NCBI GenBank assembly: GCA_023411035.1
Contig: JAEYPE010000240.1
Location: 1-59,805, forward strand
Direction: 5' to 3'
From: Pseudomonadota bacterium
GTDB taxonomy: Bacteria > Pseudomonadota > Alphaproteobacteria > Azospirillales > Azospirillaceae
DNA: 59,805 nt
Positions 48,379 to 55,675 of the stretch are shown in pieces. Below the pieces are notes generated by a model, which saw only the letters and a program-made list of their open reading frames with translations, was not told the DNA's origin and did not search any database. Numbering within the stretch: position 1 is the first letter of the stretch; every line of letters starts with the position of its first letter. Made by a program: the position numbers and the translations under genes.

Positions 48379-49188
48379 CGGCGTTCCCGCGGCTGGGGAG
48401 CGTATTGACGATGCGGCCGGGGGAGGAGCGCGGGCTCGTGCACGCTGCGCCTGCCGTCTTCCGGCTTCGAGCCAAGACCGTTGTGAGTATCCTCAGTCAG
48501 GCAGTTGCCGTCCGTTCCCGTGCTGATATATCTGGGGTATGGCATGGTGGACGCGAGGACCCCATGACGTCCAGGGTTGGCATGGTGCGGGCGGGCATCG
48601 GCTGGTGTTTGCTCTCCGGGGTGATGGTCGGCATGCCGATTGCGGCAGCACGCTTCGTCACATCCGAGGGCACACCACGCGCAGCCTACGTCGTAGGCGA
48701 CGCGGTGATGGTCGATCTCAAGGAGCTCTGGCGCCTTCGGGAGCTGAACGATGAGCACCCGCTCATACGCTGCTCCACCACACCCTCGGACCCGCCCGGT
48801 ATGATCTTCCCCTTCCGCGCGACGGCGGCACCGACGGCGCGGATCCCGTGTTGCGCCCACCCCCGCCGGCCAAGGGCGACGAACGTCGCTGAGCCGAATG
48901 GAGCCCGCCGCGGCAAGGACGGCCAGCCGCGCGTGATCGCCATGGCTGCGTGGCTCACGTAGAGCCTTCGTCCATCGCGCGCGGCGTCGCCCGCTCGTCC
49001 GCTTCGAGCTTCTCTGCAACGTAGACGGGTTCACGACACCGCCGAGCGTGCCATGCTGCGCCCGAACGCTGACAAGCCCGCTCCGCCCACGCGTCCCGAC
49101 GGGCACGGGGCATTATCACGGGAAGCGAGCCGGCGTGTAGAACCCCCTGAATTCGTAGCTTTGCTCACACTGCGGCGGTTGCGGCCTG
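48379..49188. other. Gene-poor junction between catabolic cluster and IS remnants
   Basis: 810 bp. An open frame on the plus strand at 48564-48962 begins MTSRVGMVRAGIGWCLLSGVMVGMPIAAARF, with a hydrophobic stretch like a signal or membrane segment, then becomes Arg/Pro-rich and unlike a real protein. It might be the start of a decayed exported protein. Nothing else is recognisable, and no RNA gene was seen. Confidence 0.4.
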
Positions 49189-49480
49189 CTAGTCGGCGAT
49201 GGCCTGCGCCCGAAAGGAGCACAGAGTGCGGCGGGAGATCAGATGGCGCTGGAGGAAGAAGGTGCCCACCACCTCGGTGCGCCGCTTGATCTCGCCGTTC
49301 AGCCGCTCCAGCGGGTCCGTGCTGTGGATCTTGGCGCGGTGCTCCTTTGGAAAGGTCATGAAGGCCAGCACGTCCTCCTCGGCCTCGTCGATGCAGATTC
49401 CGATGAAGTCGGCCGGGTATTCCGATTTGAAGGCGGCCACCGTTCCGATGTGAAGCCGGCCAGCATTCCGAGGAAAGCGG
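49189..49480 (-). pseudogene. IS256-family transposase fragment (C-terminal part)
   Basis: Mutator-type (IS256) transposase scrap: a CIDEAEEDVLAFMTFPKEHRAKIHSTDPLERLNGEIKRRTEVVGTFF segment, where the L-x-F-P-x-x-H and (N/D)PLERLN-x-EIKRRT-x-VVG parts are the family signature around the third catalytic acidic residue. The N-terminal two thirds are missing and the last ~50 residues diverge (FLQRHLISRRTLCSF). Inactive. Confidence 0.8.
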
Positions 49481-49591
49481 CCGGGGTGGCATGTCCCCGC
49501 GAGGCGTTTTCGTGTGGCACGAGCGTGGCGTCGGGTCAAGCCGCCATGCTCGTGTCGAGGTGAAGGGCGTCCCCGGAATCCATAGGAGGGA

Positions 49592-49651
49592 CCCGGGCGA
49601 GTCGGCCGCTCGCGCGCTCCATCACGCTGGGGAGCGGCCCGCTCGCCCGGG
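49592..49651. repeat. Imperfect 19-bp inverted repeat beyond the istB fragment
   Basis: Arms 49592-49610 and 49633-49651, 17 of 19 matching, with a 22-bp loop. Core CCCGGGCGAG and its complement. It lies just beyond the 3' end of the IS21-type istB remnant (minus strand) and could be its terminator or part of the element end. Confidence 0.5.
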
Positions 49652-49692
49652 AGGTGCCTGTGGAGCTCCGGGGGCGCCCGGCGGGGCGTCGG

Positions 49693-50108
49693 TCACTCTC
49701 CTTCGGTGTGGGCCGGCGAACGGCGCGGCTTGCGCAGCGACTCGCCGGTCAGGTCGATGCGGTAGGCGTTGTGAACGATGCGGTCCAAGATCGCGTCGCC
49801 CAAGGTGGGATCCCCAATGAGCTCGTGCCAGCGGTCCGTAGGGATTTGGCTGGTGATGAGCAGGGAGCCGGCGTTGTAGCGGTCCTCTACGATCTCCAGC
49901 AGGTCGCGCCGCTGCTCCGCGGTCAGCGGCTCGGGGCCCCAGTCGTCCAGGATCAGCAATCGGACCCGGGCGAAGCCGCGCATCAGCCGGGCGTAGCGGC
50001 CGTCGCCGTGCGCCAGGGCCAAGCTCTCGAACAGCCGCGGCATCCGCTGGTAGAGCACCGACAGGTTCTCGCGACAGGCGCGATGGCCCAGCGCACAGGC
50101 CATAGACG
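49693..50108 (-). pseudogene. IS21-family istB ATPase, N-terminally truncated
   Basis: 139 or so codons of the IS21 helper ATPase: ACALGHRACRENLSVLYQRMPRLFESLALAHGDGRYARLMRG, Walker B-like LLILDDWGPEPL, RRDLLEIVEDRY, SLLITSQIPTDRWHELIGDPTLGDAILDRIVHNAYRI. The Walker A P-loop (GxxGxGKS), which should stand just before ACALGH, is missing: the gene is cut at about 50108 and joined to a serine recombinase fragment. Without the P-loop and istA it cannot move. The C-terminal end is intact. Confidence 0.82.
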
Positions 50109-50288
50109 ACGGCCTGACGGTCAAGATGGCGGCCCTCGATCTTGCTCGGCAGCGTCCCGCTGATCCGCCTCGTGCGACTCATAACCGGCCTCCGCCGGGG
50201 TGCGGCCCTGCGCCATCCACCAAGCCAGTTGCCCCACCAGCACCGCCAGCCTCTGCCGGCGTGTGCGCGGCAGGTCGCCCCAGGACAC
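50105..50288 (-). pseudogene. Serine recombinase N-terminal scrap and upstream small ORF end
   Basis: From the ATG at 50182 a short frame reads MSRTRRISGTLPSKIEGRH, LDRQAVVY, which resembles the N terminus of large serine recombinases carrying a catalytic-domain start AVVYVRQS; it stops at AVVY, at the junction with istB. Just upstream (about 50288-50170) another frame ends in TRRQRLAVLVGQLAWWMAQG and EADQ, like the small protein that often precedes these recombinases. Both are cut, the first by istB and the second by the IS6 remnant. Moderate confidence only. Confidence 0.5.
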
Positions 50289-50507
50289 CTGAACAACGCC
50301 TGCAAAGTCTCGCACCAACCAACCCGATGGCGCGAGCGGCACATGAAGAGATTCAAATCGGCCCGCCACGTCCAGCGGTTTCTTTCCACCCACAGCCCAA
50401 TCCACAACCATTTCCAGCTGCGCCGCTATCGTGTTTCCGTCGCCGAGTATCACGCCGCCCGCGCTCGCGCCTTCACCACCTGGCGCGAGGCGACCGGCCT
50501 GCCCTGA
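50289..50507 (+). pseudogene. IS6-family transposase C-terminal fragment
   Basis: About 72 codons: LNNACKVSHQPTRWRERHMKRFKSARHVQRFLSTHSPIHNHFQLRRYRVSVAEYHAARARAFTTWREATGLP. The NN-x(5)-HQPTR-x-RER-x-M-x-RFKS pattern and QRFLS-H segment belong to the C-terminal region of IS6/IS26-like DDE transposases. The catalytic core before it is lost at the junction with the recombinase scrap. Confidence 0.8.
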
Positions 50508-50618
50508 CCGCCTGACTCAGCAAACATGCAGGTTGTGCACACCCTCAGCGCATCAACTGAACGCGAAGTTGACAGCACCCTGCTGTGCCGTCCCTTGCAG
50601 GACCCTGCGGACCGCGCT

Positions 50619-50629
50619 AAGTAATACTT
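50619..50629. promoter_or_regulatory. Short palindrome before vapB (AAGTA-A-TACTT)
   Basis: Five-base inverted arms around one base, 30 bp upstream of the antitoxin start, where VapBC complexes usually bind their own promoter. Small size makes it a weak candidate operator. Confidence 0.35.
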
Positions 50630-50658
50630 GACATCATGCAGGCATTACCGAGGCGGCC

Positions 50659-50895
50659 ATGGCCACGACGCTCACCACCAAGGGGCAAGTCACCATTCCG
50701 AAGCCAATCCGCGACCGATTGGGCCTCGGTCCCGGCAGCGCCGTGGAGTTCGAGATCGCGGAGGATGGGCGCGTCGTTCTGAGACGGGCGGACCGAACAG
50801 TGACGGCAAGGAGCCGGTTCGAACGGCTGCGGGGCCGAGCCACCGCGGGCCTGAGCACGGATCAGATTATGGCGCTGACGCGCGGCGAGGACTGA
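50659..50895 (+). CDS. vapB: VapB-type antitoxin, AbrB/SpoVT family
   Basis: 78-residue antitoxin: swapped-hairpin AbrB domain at the N terminus (TLTTKGQVTIPKPIRDRLGLGPGSAVEFEIAEDGRVVLRR, about residues 4-43) that binds the promoter, and a C-terminal toxin-binding tail ending LTRGED. The stop is six bases before vapC. Neutralises VapC and autoregulates the pair. It lies between IS remnants, so the pair may have come with mobile DNA. Confidence 0.9.
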   Translation: MATTLTTKGQVTIPKPIRDRLGLGPGSAVEFEIAEDGRVVLRRADRTVTARSRFERLRGRATAGLSTDQIMALTRGED

Positions 50896-50901
50896 CCGCC
50901 G

Positions 50902-51309
50902 ATGACCTTGGTCGACACCAACGTGCTCCTCGATCTGGTCACGAACGATCCGGTGTGGGCGGATTGGTCCATCCGGCAATTGGACAATGCCGCCGTCAAG
51001 GGACCGCTGATCATTAACGATGTCGTCTATGCTGAGCTGTCGGTGGGCTTTGAACGGATCGAGGATCTTGACGATCTGCTTGACGAGGCCGGGATTGCTA
51101 TGGACGAGATCCCGCGCGAAGCCCTGTTCCTGGCCGGCAAGGCGTTTCGCCGTTATCGGACTGCGGGCGGCGCCCGCTCGGGCGTGCTTCCGGATTTCTT
51201 TATCGGTGCCCATGCCGCCGTGCTCAGGCTGCCGCTGCTGACCCGCGATGCCAAACGCTACCGCTCGTATTTCCCATCCGTTGTTCTTATAGCGCCGGAA
51301 GCGCAGTAA
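50902..51309 (+). CDS. vapC: VapC-type toxin, PIN-domain ribonuclease
   Basis: 135-residue PIN-domain protein. The four acidic metal-binding residues read as Asp5 (TLVDTNVLLD), Glu45 (VVYAELSVGF), Asp98 (GVLPDFFIGAHA) and Asp116 (LLTRDAKRY), all present, so the nuclease should be active. VapC toxins cut tRNA or rRNA when the antitoxin is degraded. Six bases after vapB, on the same strand; ends just before an IS30 remnant. Confidence 0.9.
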   Translation: MTLVDTNVLLDLVTNDPVWADWSIRQLDNAAVKGPLIINDVVYAELSVGFERIEDLDDLLDEAGIAMDEIPREALFLAGKAFRRYRTAGGARSGVLPDFFIGAHAAVLRLPLLTRDAKRYRSYFPSVVLIAPEAQ

Positions 51310-51455
51310 ATTCGATACCGTCGAGCCGCCCGGCGGTGCTACGAGTATTTTCCATAATCAAACTTATGACATTTTTTAGGCGAAAAACGGTAGGTTCTAT
51401 CCTGAAGTGCAACTCTTGTGTCAGTACAGGGGCTTACCGGCTTCAGGGGGTCAGG

Positions 51456-51533
51456 ATGGGCACGCAGTATTCCCACATCGATCTGGCGGAACGGCGACGC
51501 ATTCAGAAGATGCGTGACGCTAAGAGCGCCTAA
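51456..51533 (+). pseudogene. IS30-family transposase N-terminal scrap
   Basis: 25 codons, MGTQYSHIDLAERRRIQKM, then RDAKSA and a stop at 51531. The opening resembles the N-terminal helix-turn-helix of IS30-type transposases (MGTxYS-x-(I/L)-x-x-x-ER-x-x-I). The rest of the element is missing. The left flank at 51400-51425 (GAAGTGCAACT) may be the end of its inverted repeat. It overlaps the 3' end of the UspA-family gene by 14 bp. Confidence 0.55.
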
Positions 51534-52407
51534 CAAAACGGGGATTGGGCTGTTGGGAGGGGCATGGCTGCACCTCTCGTCTCCGATGCCCTGTGGGCAT
51601 CAGCATCGGTATTTCGACGTGGTCGAAGACGTGCCGGGTGACGGCACCGGTGACGCCGAGCGCTACGGGAAACGGCAGGGCGCGGCCGGGTACGGGATGC
51701 GCCCCCATGACGAGGACGTCGGCGCCGAGCGCCTTCGCCTGATCCACGAGTGCTTGAGGGGTCTGGCGGTCGCGCACCTCCAAAGGAACGATTTCCGCCC
51801 GAAGATTATGCCGTGCCAGACAGGCCTGGAGCACTTGGTTTTTGGCGGCATCGCCGAGGATCGCTGGATCGCACAGCACGAGCACGGCATCGGCGCGGCC
51901 GAGCAGCGGCAGGGCGCCGTCGACGGCGTGCCGGGCTTCCCGGTCACCGTTCCAGGCGATCGCAACCCGGCGGCCGAACGGCGCGGCCGTGCCGCCGGGC
52001 ACGATCAGGACGGGGCGTCCGGAGTCGAGCAGGGTCGCTTGCAGGATGCGGCCGAGGCGGTTGTTCAGGTCGATGCGGTCCGCCGCAAACACCACCAGGT
52101 CGGCGTCGTGCGCCGCGAAGCCGATCTCCTCGGGAAACCGGACAACCACCTCGCGCCAGGACGCCGAGACCGAGCTTGGATCCTGGTAGCCTTCGCGCAT
52201 GGGCACGCCGTAGGCGGCCGCCGCGGCCAGGAAGCGGTCGCAGGCGTGCCGCGCGGCTTCCCGGGCCGACGCCGACAACGGCCCGTCGTCGATGTGCAGC
52301 GCATCGACGTGGGCGTTGTAGCGGCAGGCAAGGGCCAGCGCGGCCTTCAACGCGGCGAGTTCGGTGGTGCCCTCGAGCACCGGCACCAGGATCTTCTTGA
52401 ACAGCAT
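51520..52407 (-). CDS. Universal stress protein, UspA family (tandem domains)
   Basis: 295 residues with two Usp-like halves: KKILVPVLEGTTELAALKAALALACRYNAHVDALHID at the start, DLVVFAADRIDLNNRLGRILQATLLDSGRPVLIVPGG, then VAIAWNGDREARHAVDGALPLLGRADAVLVL and DVLVMGAHPVPGRALPFPVALGVTGAVTRHVFDHVEIPMLMP. The ATP-binding G-x2-G-x9-GS(S/T) motif is not clear in either half, so it may not bind ATP. The last ~20 residues (from HRRREV to VRRS) do not resemble a Usp end; the IS30 scrap begins there and may have altered the 3' terminus. Stress-related role, no fixed ligand. Confidence 0.82.
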   Translation of the reverse strand: MLFKKILVPVLEGTTELAALKAALALACRYNAHVDALHIDDGPLSASAREAARHACDRFLAAAAAYGVPMREGYQDPSSVSASWREVVVRFPEEIGFAAHDADLVVFAADRIDLNNRLGRILQATLLDSGRPVLIVPGGTAAPFGRRVAIAWNGDREARHAVDGALPLLGRADAVLVLCDPAILGDAAKNQVLQACLARHNLRAEIVPLEVRDRQTPQALVDQAKALGADVLVMGAHPVPGRALPFPVALGVTGAVTRHVFDHVEIPMLMPTGHRRREVQPCPSQQPNPRFVRRS

Positions 52408-52697
52408 GGTGCGCCTCCTCCAGCCGCCGCCGTCCCGCCACGGTGTGGAGAGGTGCTTCGAGGTGCTTAGGCAAACGAACCTGCGGGTTCAGAGGTCCTC
52501 AAAGCAGTCCATCCACGCCCGCTGCCGTCCGGCAGCTTATTCGTTGGAGGCAGTGTCCTCCGTCCTCCGCTCCGCCGCCTTGATGCAGAACACCCCGGAC
52601 CGGCGCATCGGTGGCACCCCGGTAAGGACGATGCTACTGCCAATTTGATCGCAGATTCAGGTCCTCCTGGGCGGCGGTCGCACTCCAGACAGGGAGG
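52408..52697. other. 290-bp spacer, nothing recognised
   Basis: Between the UspA gene start and the STAS gene end, both on the minus strand. Some GC-poor stretches and no clear gene, repeat or hairpin. The UspA promoter must lie in the first part. Confidence 0.4.
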
Positions 52698-53021
52698 TCA
52701 TGGGGAGCCATTCCAACAGGCAGCTGCGAAGACCTCCGGTGCTGCTGTTCGGGCACGGAGCAGCGGCATGACGAACCGGGACGCCGGGAGCAACAGGGCG
52801 GGCCACAACGTGATGCTTTTGCCTTGACGAAGGGCGCTCTTGCGGGCTGCAATGTCAAGTTGTACGGCGCTGATGTCAACCTCGCACACGTTTGAACATT
52901 CGATAACGGCGCACTTATGGCGTTGGAGAAAATCCATAAGATCTGCATGCAGAAGTTCAGAATTCCGCACAACAAGAGCTTGCGTCAACACAACCATTCT
53001 TTGATCAGTAAGATCACTCAT
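52698..53021 (-). CDS. STAS-domain protein (anti-sigma factor antagonist-like)
   Basis: 107 residues: VVLTQALVVRNSELLHADLMDFLQRHKCAVIECSNVCEVDISAVQLDIAARKSALRQGKSITLWP, the beta-alpha pattern of a STAS domain. The usual phosphoacceptor Ser after a D is replaced by the ECSNVCEVDISAVQL loop, where Asp/Ile/Ser occur, so regulation by phosphorylation is possible with the Ser in DIS. Such small proteins act in sensory and chemotaxis-linked arrays. It is divergent from the diguanylate cyclase across a 444-bp gap. The tail after GKSITLWP is short and non-conserved. Confidence 0.7.
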   Translation of the reverse strand: MSDLTDQRMVVLTQALVVRNSELLHADLMDFLQRHKCAVIECSNVCEVDISAVQLDIAARKSALRQGKSITLWPALLLPASRFVMPLLRARTAAPEVFAAACWNGSP

Positions 53022-53465
53022 TTCTCACCCATGTACTCGAGAAGTTTCAAAAATGTAATGATCGGATTATGAGAGGCCGCCGCTGCATATTCATTCGCGT
53101 ATAGCCAAATAGCCTAAAGCCACATTCTCCCGTGAACGACGTTTCGTTTAGGACCTTAACGGATATTTTTTCGCGTCGGATGCGGCATGCCGCCACATCA
53201 GCCCTGTTGGTGATATCATATTCGCAAAGGCATAAACTTGTTGGCTGCAAACAGCTTCACAAAACGTTAGGTTGATTTCGCTGCCCTCCACACGACGACC
53301 TTCCCTTCATTCGGTTGAGTAACTGTCGGAGAATTGATCAATCCCCGTTTCTTGCCTCATGGCCTTCGTAGGGAACGCCGCTCTTTGCCTTGGTCATAAC
53401 TGCGTTAATCTGGCGTTAGTCGGTCCTCTGTCATGATATTGTCTCAATGGGGGAAGGGTGCGCCG
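53022..53465. promoter_or_regulatory. Divergent AT-rich region between STAS gene and diguanylate cyclase
   Basis: 444 bp, clearly lower in GC than the genes on either side. No frame, named motif or strong hairpin was recognised, but the base composition suits promoters for both directions. GGGGGAAGGG stands just before the cyclase start at 53466. Confidence 0.4.
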
Positions 53466-55400
53466 ATGTCGGGAACCGGCCTGTATGCCGATGGCGTCGC
53501 GGAGCATGCGGAAGGCTCTCCCGCCGACGCTTCCGCAGAGCGGGAATTCCCGTGTGCAGCGTTACTTCCTCAATCCATCACCGAGACACTCCACCGAATG
53601 GCTAGGGAGCGTCGGACGACGGTTCGATCGATTCTGCTGCAGGCCCTAGAACTTTCCGGCTTGCTCCTCTCACCCTGCCCGTCTCATGGTGAATTCGGCC
53701 TGTCGAATGCTGAGGCTTTTGGCGAGGGAGCCAAGGATCGGTTGCGGACGACAGCGGCCCATCTCGATTCGGTTCTCGCCAGCGTTCCCATGGGGATCGT
53801 CATAGTCGGCCTTGACCGTCGCATCATGGTCGCGAACGCCAGGGCAACGCAGATTTTCCGCAGAGCCTGTGGAGAGCTTGTCGGTGCGACAACGCACATT
53901 CTCTACGACAATGACGAACAGAGCGCCGCTGTCGAGCAAAGGCTGTACCCGATTCTGAACGCAGGCGGCGGCGTCGACGAGGAACTTCAGATGCGACGCG
54001 GCGACGGAACTCTGTTCTGGGCGCGGGTGGTTGGGCGGCGGGTTTCAATGACGGCCCCATCCCTTGGCATTGTTTGGGTGGTCGATGACATCACCGAACG
54101 CAAAGCGACGGAACAGGCGCTGGCCGCCAATTTCCAATTCCAGCGTGTTCTCATTGATACCATCCCCGTGCCGCTTTTCGTGAAGGACACCCAGGCCCGT
54201 TACATCGACGCGAACGCAGCCTTTGAGCGATGGGTTGGCATTGACCGGCATGCCCTGTCTGGGAAGACGGTCTACGATGTCGCTCCGCCGGACCTTGCAC
54301 GAACCTATCATGAGGCCGACACCAGCTTGCTCGCGTCGCCCGGCACCCAGGTTTACGAGACGCACGCGAAGAGCGCCGATGGCGTAGAACGCACGGTCGA
54401 GTTCTCGAAGGCCGTGTTCTTCGATGCTTCTGGCGCTCCGGCCGGAATCGTCGGCGTGATGGTGGACATCAGCGAACGCAAGAGGATGGAGCAGGCGTTG
54501 CGCGAACGTCAGGAACTGTTCGAGCAAATCTTCGTCGCCAACCTGGCAGTCAAGCTGCTGATCGATCCCGCGGACGGTCGCATCGTTGACGCCAATCCCG
54601 CCGCCGCGGAGTTCTACGGCTACTCGCTTGACACACTCCGCGCGATGCGCATCTCGGACATCAACACTCTGGCTCCCACAGAAATTCAGGAGGAAATGGA
54701 GCGGGCCCGCACTGAAAAGAGAAAGTATTTCCTATTCCAGCATCGGCTATCCTCCGGCGAGCTCCGCGACGTCGAGGTGTACAGCAGCCCGATTCCAGTC
54801 AATCAGAGACTCCTCCTGCTGTCGCTCATTCACGACATCACCGAGCGCCGCAAAGCGGAGGAGGCGCTCCGACGCCTTGCCACCATCGACTCCCTAACCG
54901 GGCTGTCAAACCGCCGGACTTTTCTCGAAGTCGCAGATGCTGAACTGACCCGTGGACGGCGGTACCGACATCCGACGGCCGTGCTGATGGTGGACATCGA
55001 TTATTTCAAGCGGATCAACGATGCTCATGGCCATGCGGTCGGCGACGAGACATTGCGGCGGGTTGGGGGTGTCTTCCGGGACGTCCTCCGTCAGACCGAT
55101 CTTGTCGGCCGCCTTGGCGGGGAAGAGTTTGGCATCGTCCTACCCGCGACGGGTGTCGATGCCGCGTGCAATGCTGCGGAGCGTTTGCGCAGCCGGATCG
55201 CCGAGATAGAGGTCTTCGCATCGACCGGCGTGGTGCGCCCCACCGTCAGCATCGGTGTGACCGTGGTCGAGGACACCGACACGTCCATGGAAAAGGCACT
55301 TGGCCAGGCTGATGCAGCCCTGTATCGGGCGAAGGAGTTGGGGCGCAATCGGATCGAGCGTGCGGCGCAGGCTGCGCGACCGGAATTCGGGCAAGCATGA
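53466..55400 (+). CDS. PAS-domain diguanylate cyclase
   Basis: 644 residues. An N-terminal leader, then three PAS domains (about 85-200, 205-325, 335-455; each ends in a DITERK or DISERK-type PAC sequence), and a GGDEF domain (about 475-640) with the intact active-site motif GGEEF at 551-555. No transmembrane helix and no EAL domain. It should make cyclic di-GMP in the cytoplasm when the PAS domains sense redox, oxygen or ligand. The ATG at 53466 has GGAAGGG seven bases upstream and is preferred over 53433. Divergent from STAS and convergent with the histidine kinase. Confidence 0.92.
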   Translation: MSGTGLYADGVAEHAEGSPADASAEREFPCAALLPQSITETLHRMARERRTTVRSILLQALELSGLLLSPCPSHGEFGLSNAEAFGEGAKDRLRTTAAHLDSVLASVPMGIVIVGLDRRIMVANARATQIFRRACGELVGATTHILYDNDEQSAAVEQRLYPILNAGGGVDEELQMRRGDGTLFWARVVGRRVSMTAPSLGIVWVVDDITERKATEQALAANFQFQRVLIDTIPVPLFVKDTQARYIDANAAFERWVGIDRHALSGKTVYDVAPPDLARTYHEADTSLLASPGTQVYETHAKSADGVERTVEFSKAVFFDASGAPAGIVGVMVDISERKRMEQALRERQELFEQIFVANLAVKLLIDPADGRIVDANPAAAEFYGYSLDTLRAMRISDINTLAPTEIQEEMERARTEKRKYFLFQHRLSSGELRDVEVYSSPIPVNQRLLLLSLIHDITERRKAEEALRRLATIDSLTGLSNRRTFLEVADAELTRGRRYRHPTAVLMVDIDYFKRINDAHGHAVGDETLRRVGGVFRDVLRQTDLVGRLGGEEFGIVLPATGVDAACNAAERLRSRIAEIEVFASTGVVRPTVSIGVTVVEDTDTSMEKALGQADAALYRAKELGRNRIERAAQAARPEFGQA

Positions 55401-55449
55401 ACGAAGCGCGGTTCCTGTGTTCGGGGAGCGCATCACCGGGTTGGTGTTC

Positions 55450-55498
55450 CCACTCCTTGTTTGACAGGGCGTCGCCGTGATCATGGAACAGGGAGTGG
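55450..55498. terminator. Hairpin between convergent cyclase and histidine kinase
   Basis: Arms CCACTCCTTGTT (55450-55461) and AACAGGGAGTGG (55487-55498), eleven of twelve paired plus one wobble, loop 25 bp. It follows the cyclase stop by 50 bp and lies in the 275-bp gap before the convergent kinase gene (ends 55676). No T run. The rest of the gap shows no gene. Confidence 0.5.
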
Positions 55499-55675
55499 AC
55501 GGCGCGACGCTGATCGCCCGGATGCGAAGGCAATGGCCAGCCTCATCCATCGCTGTGCCCGAACACTTCCGAGCCACACGACCGTGTTGAGCCCGTCAAC
55601 CCACCCGTACCGCTGGACGCGATCCGCGCCGCCGTTTTGGATATGGGGTCCGTGCGTTGCGGCAGTTGCTTCGCC

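Noticed and set aside
48144..49106. 320-codon minus-strand frame in the gap after TetR
   Set aside because: Antisense to the TetR 3' end and spans the gene-poor junction; composition Arg/His/Pro rich with no recognisable domain.
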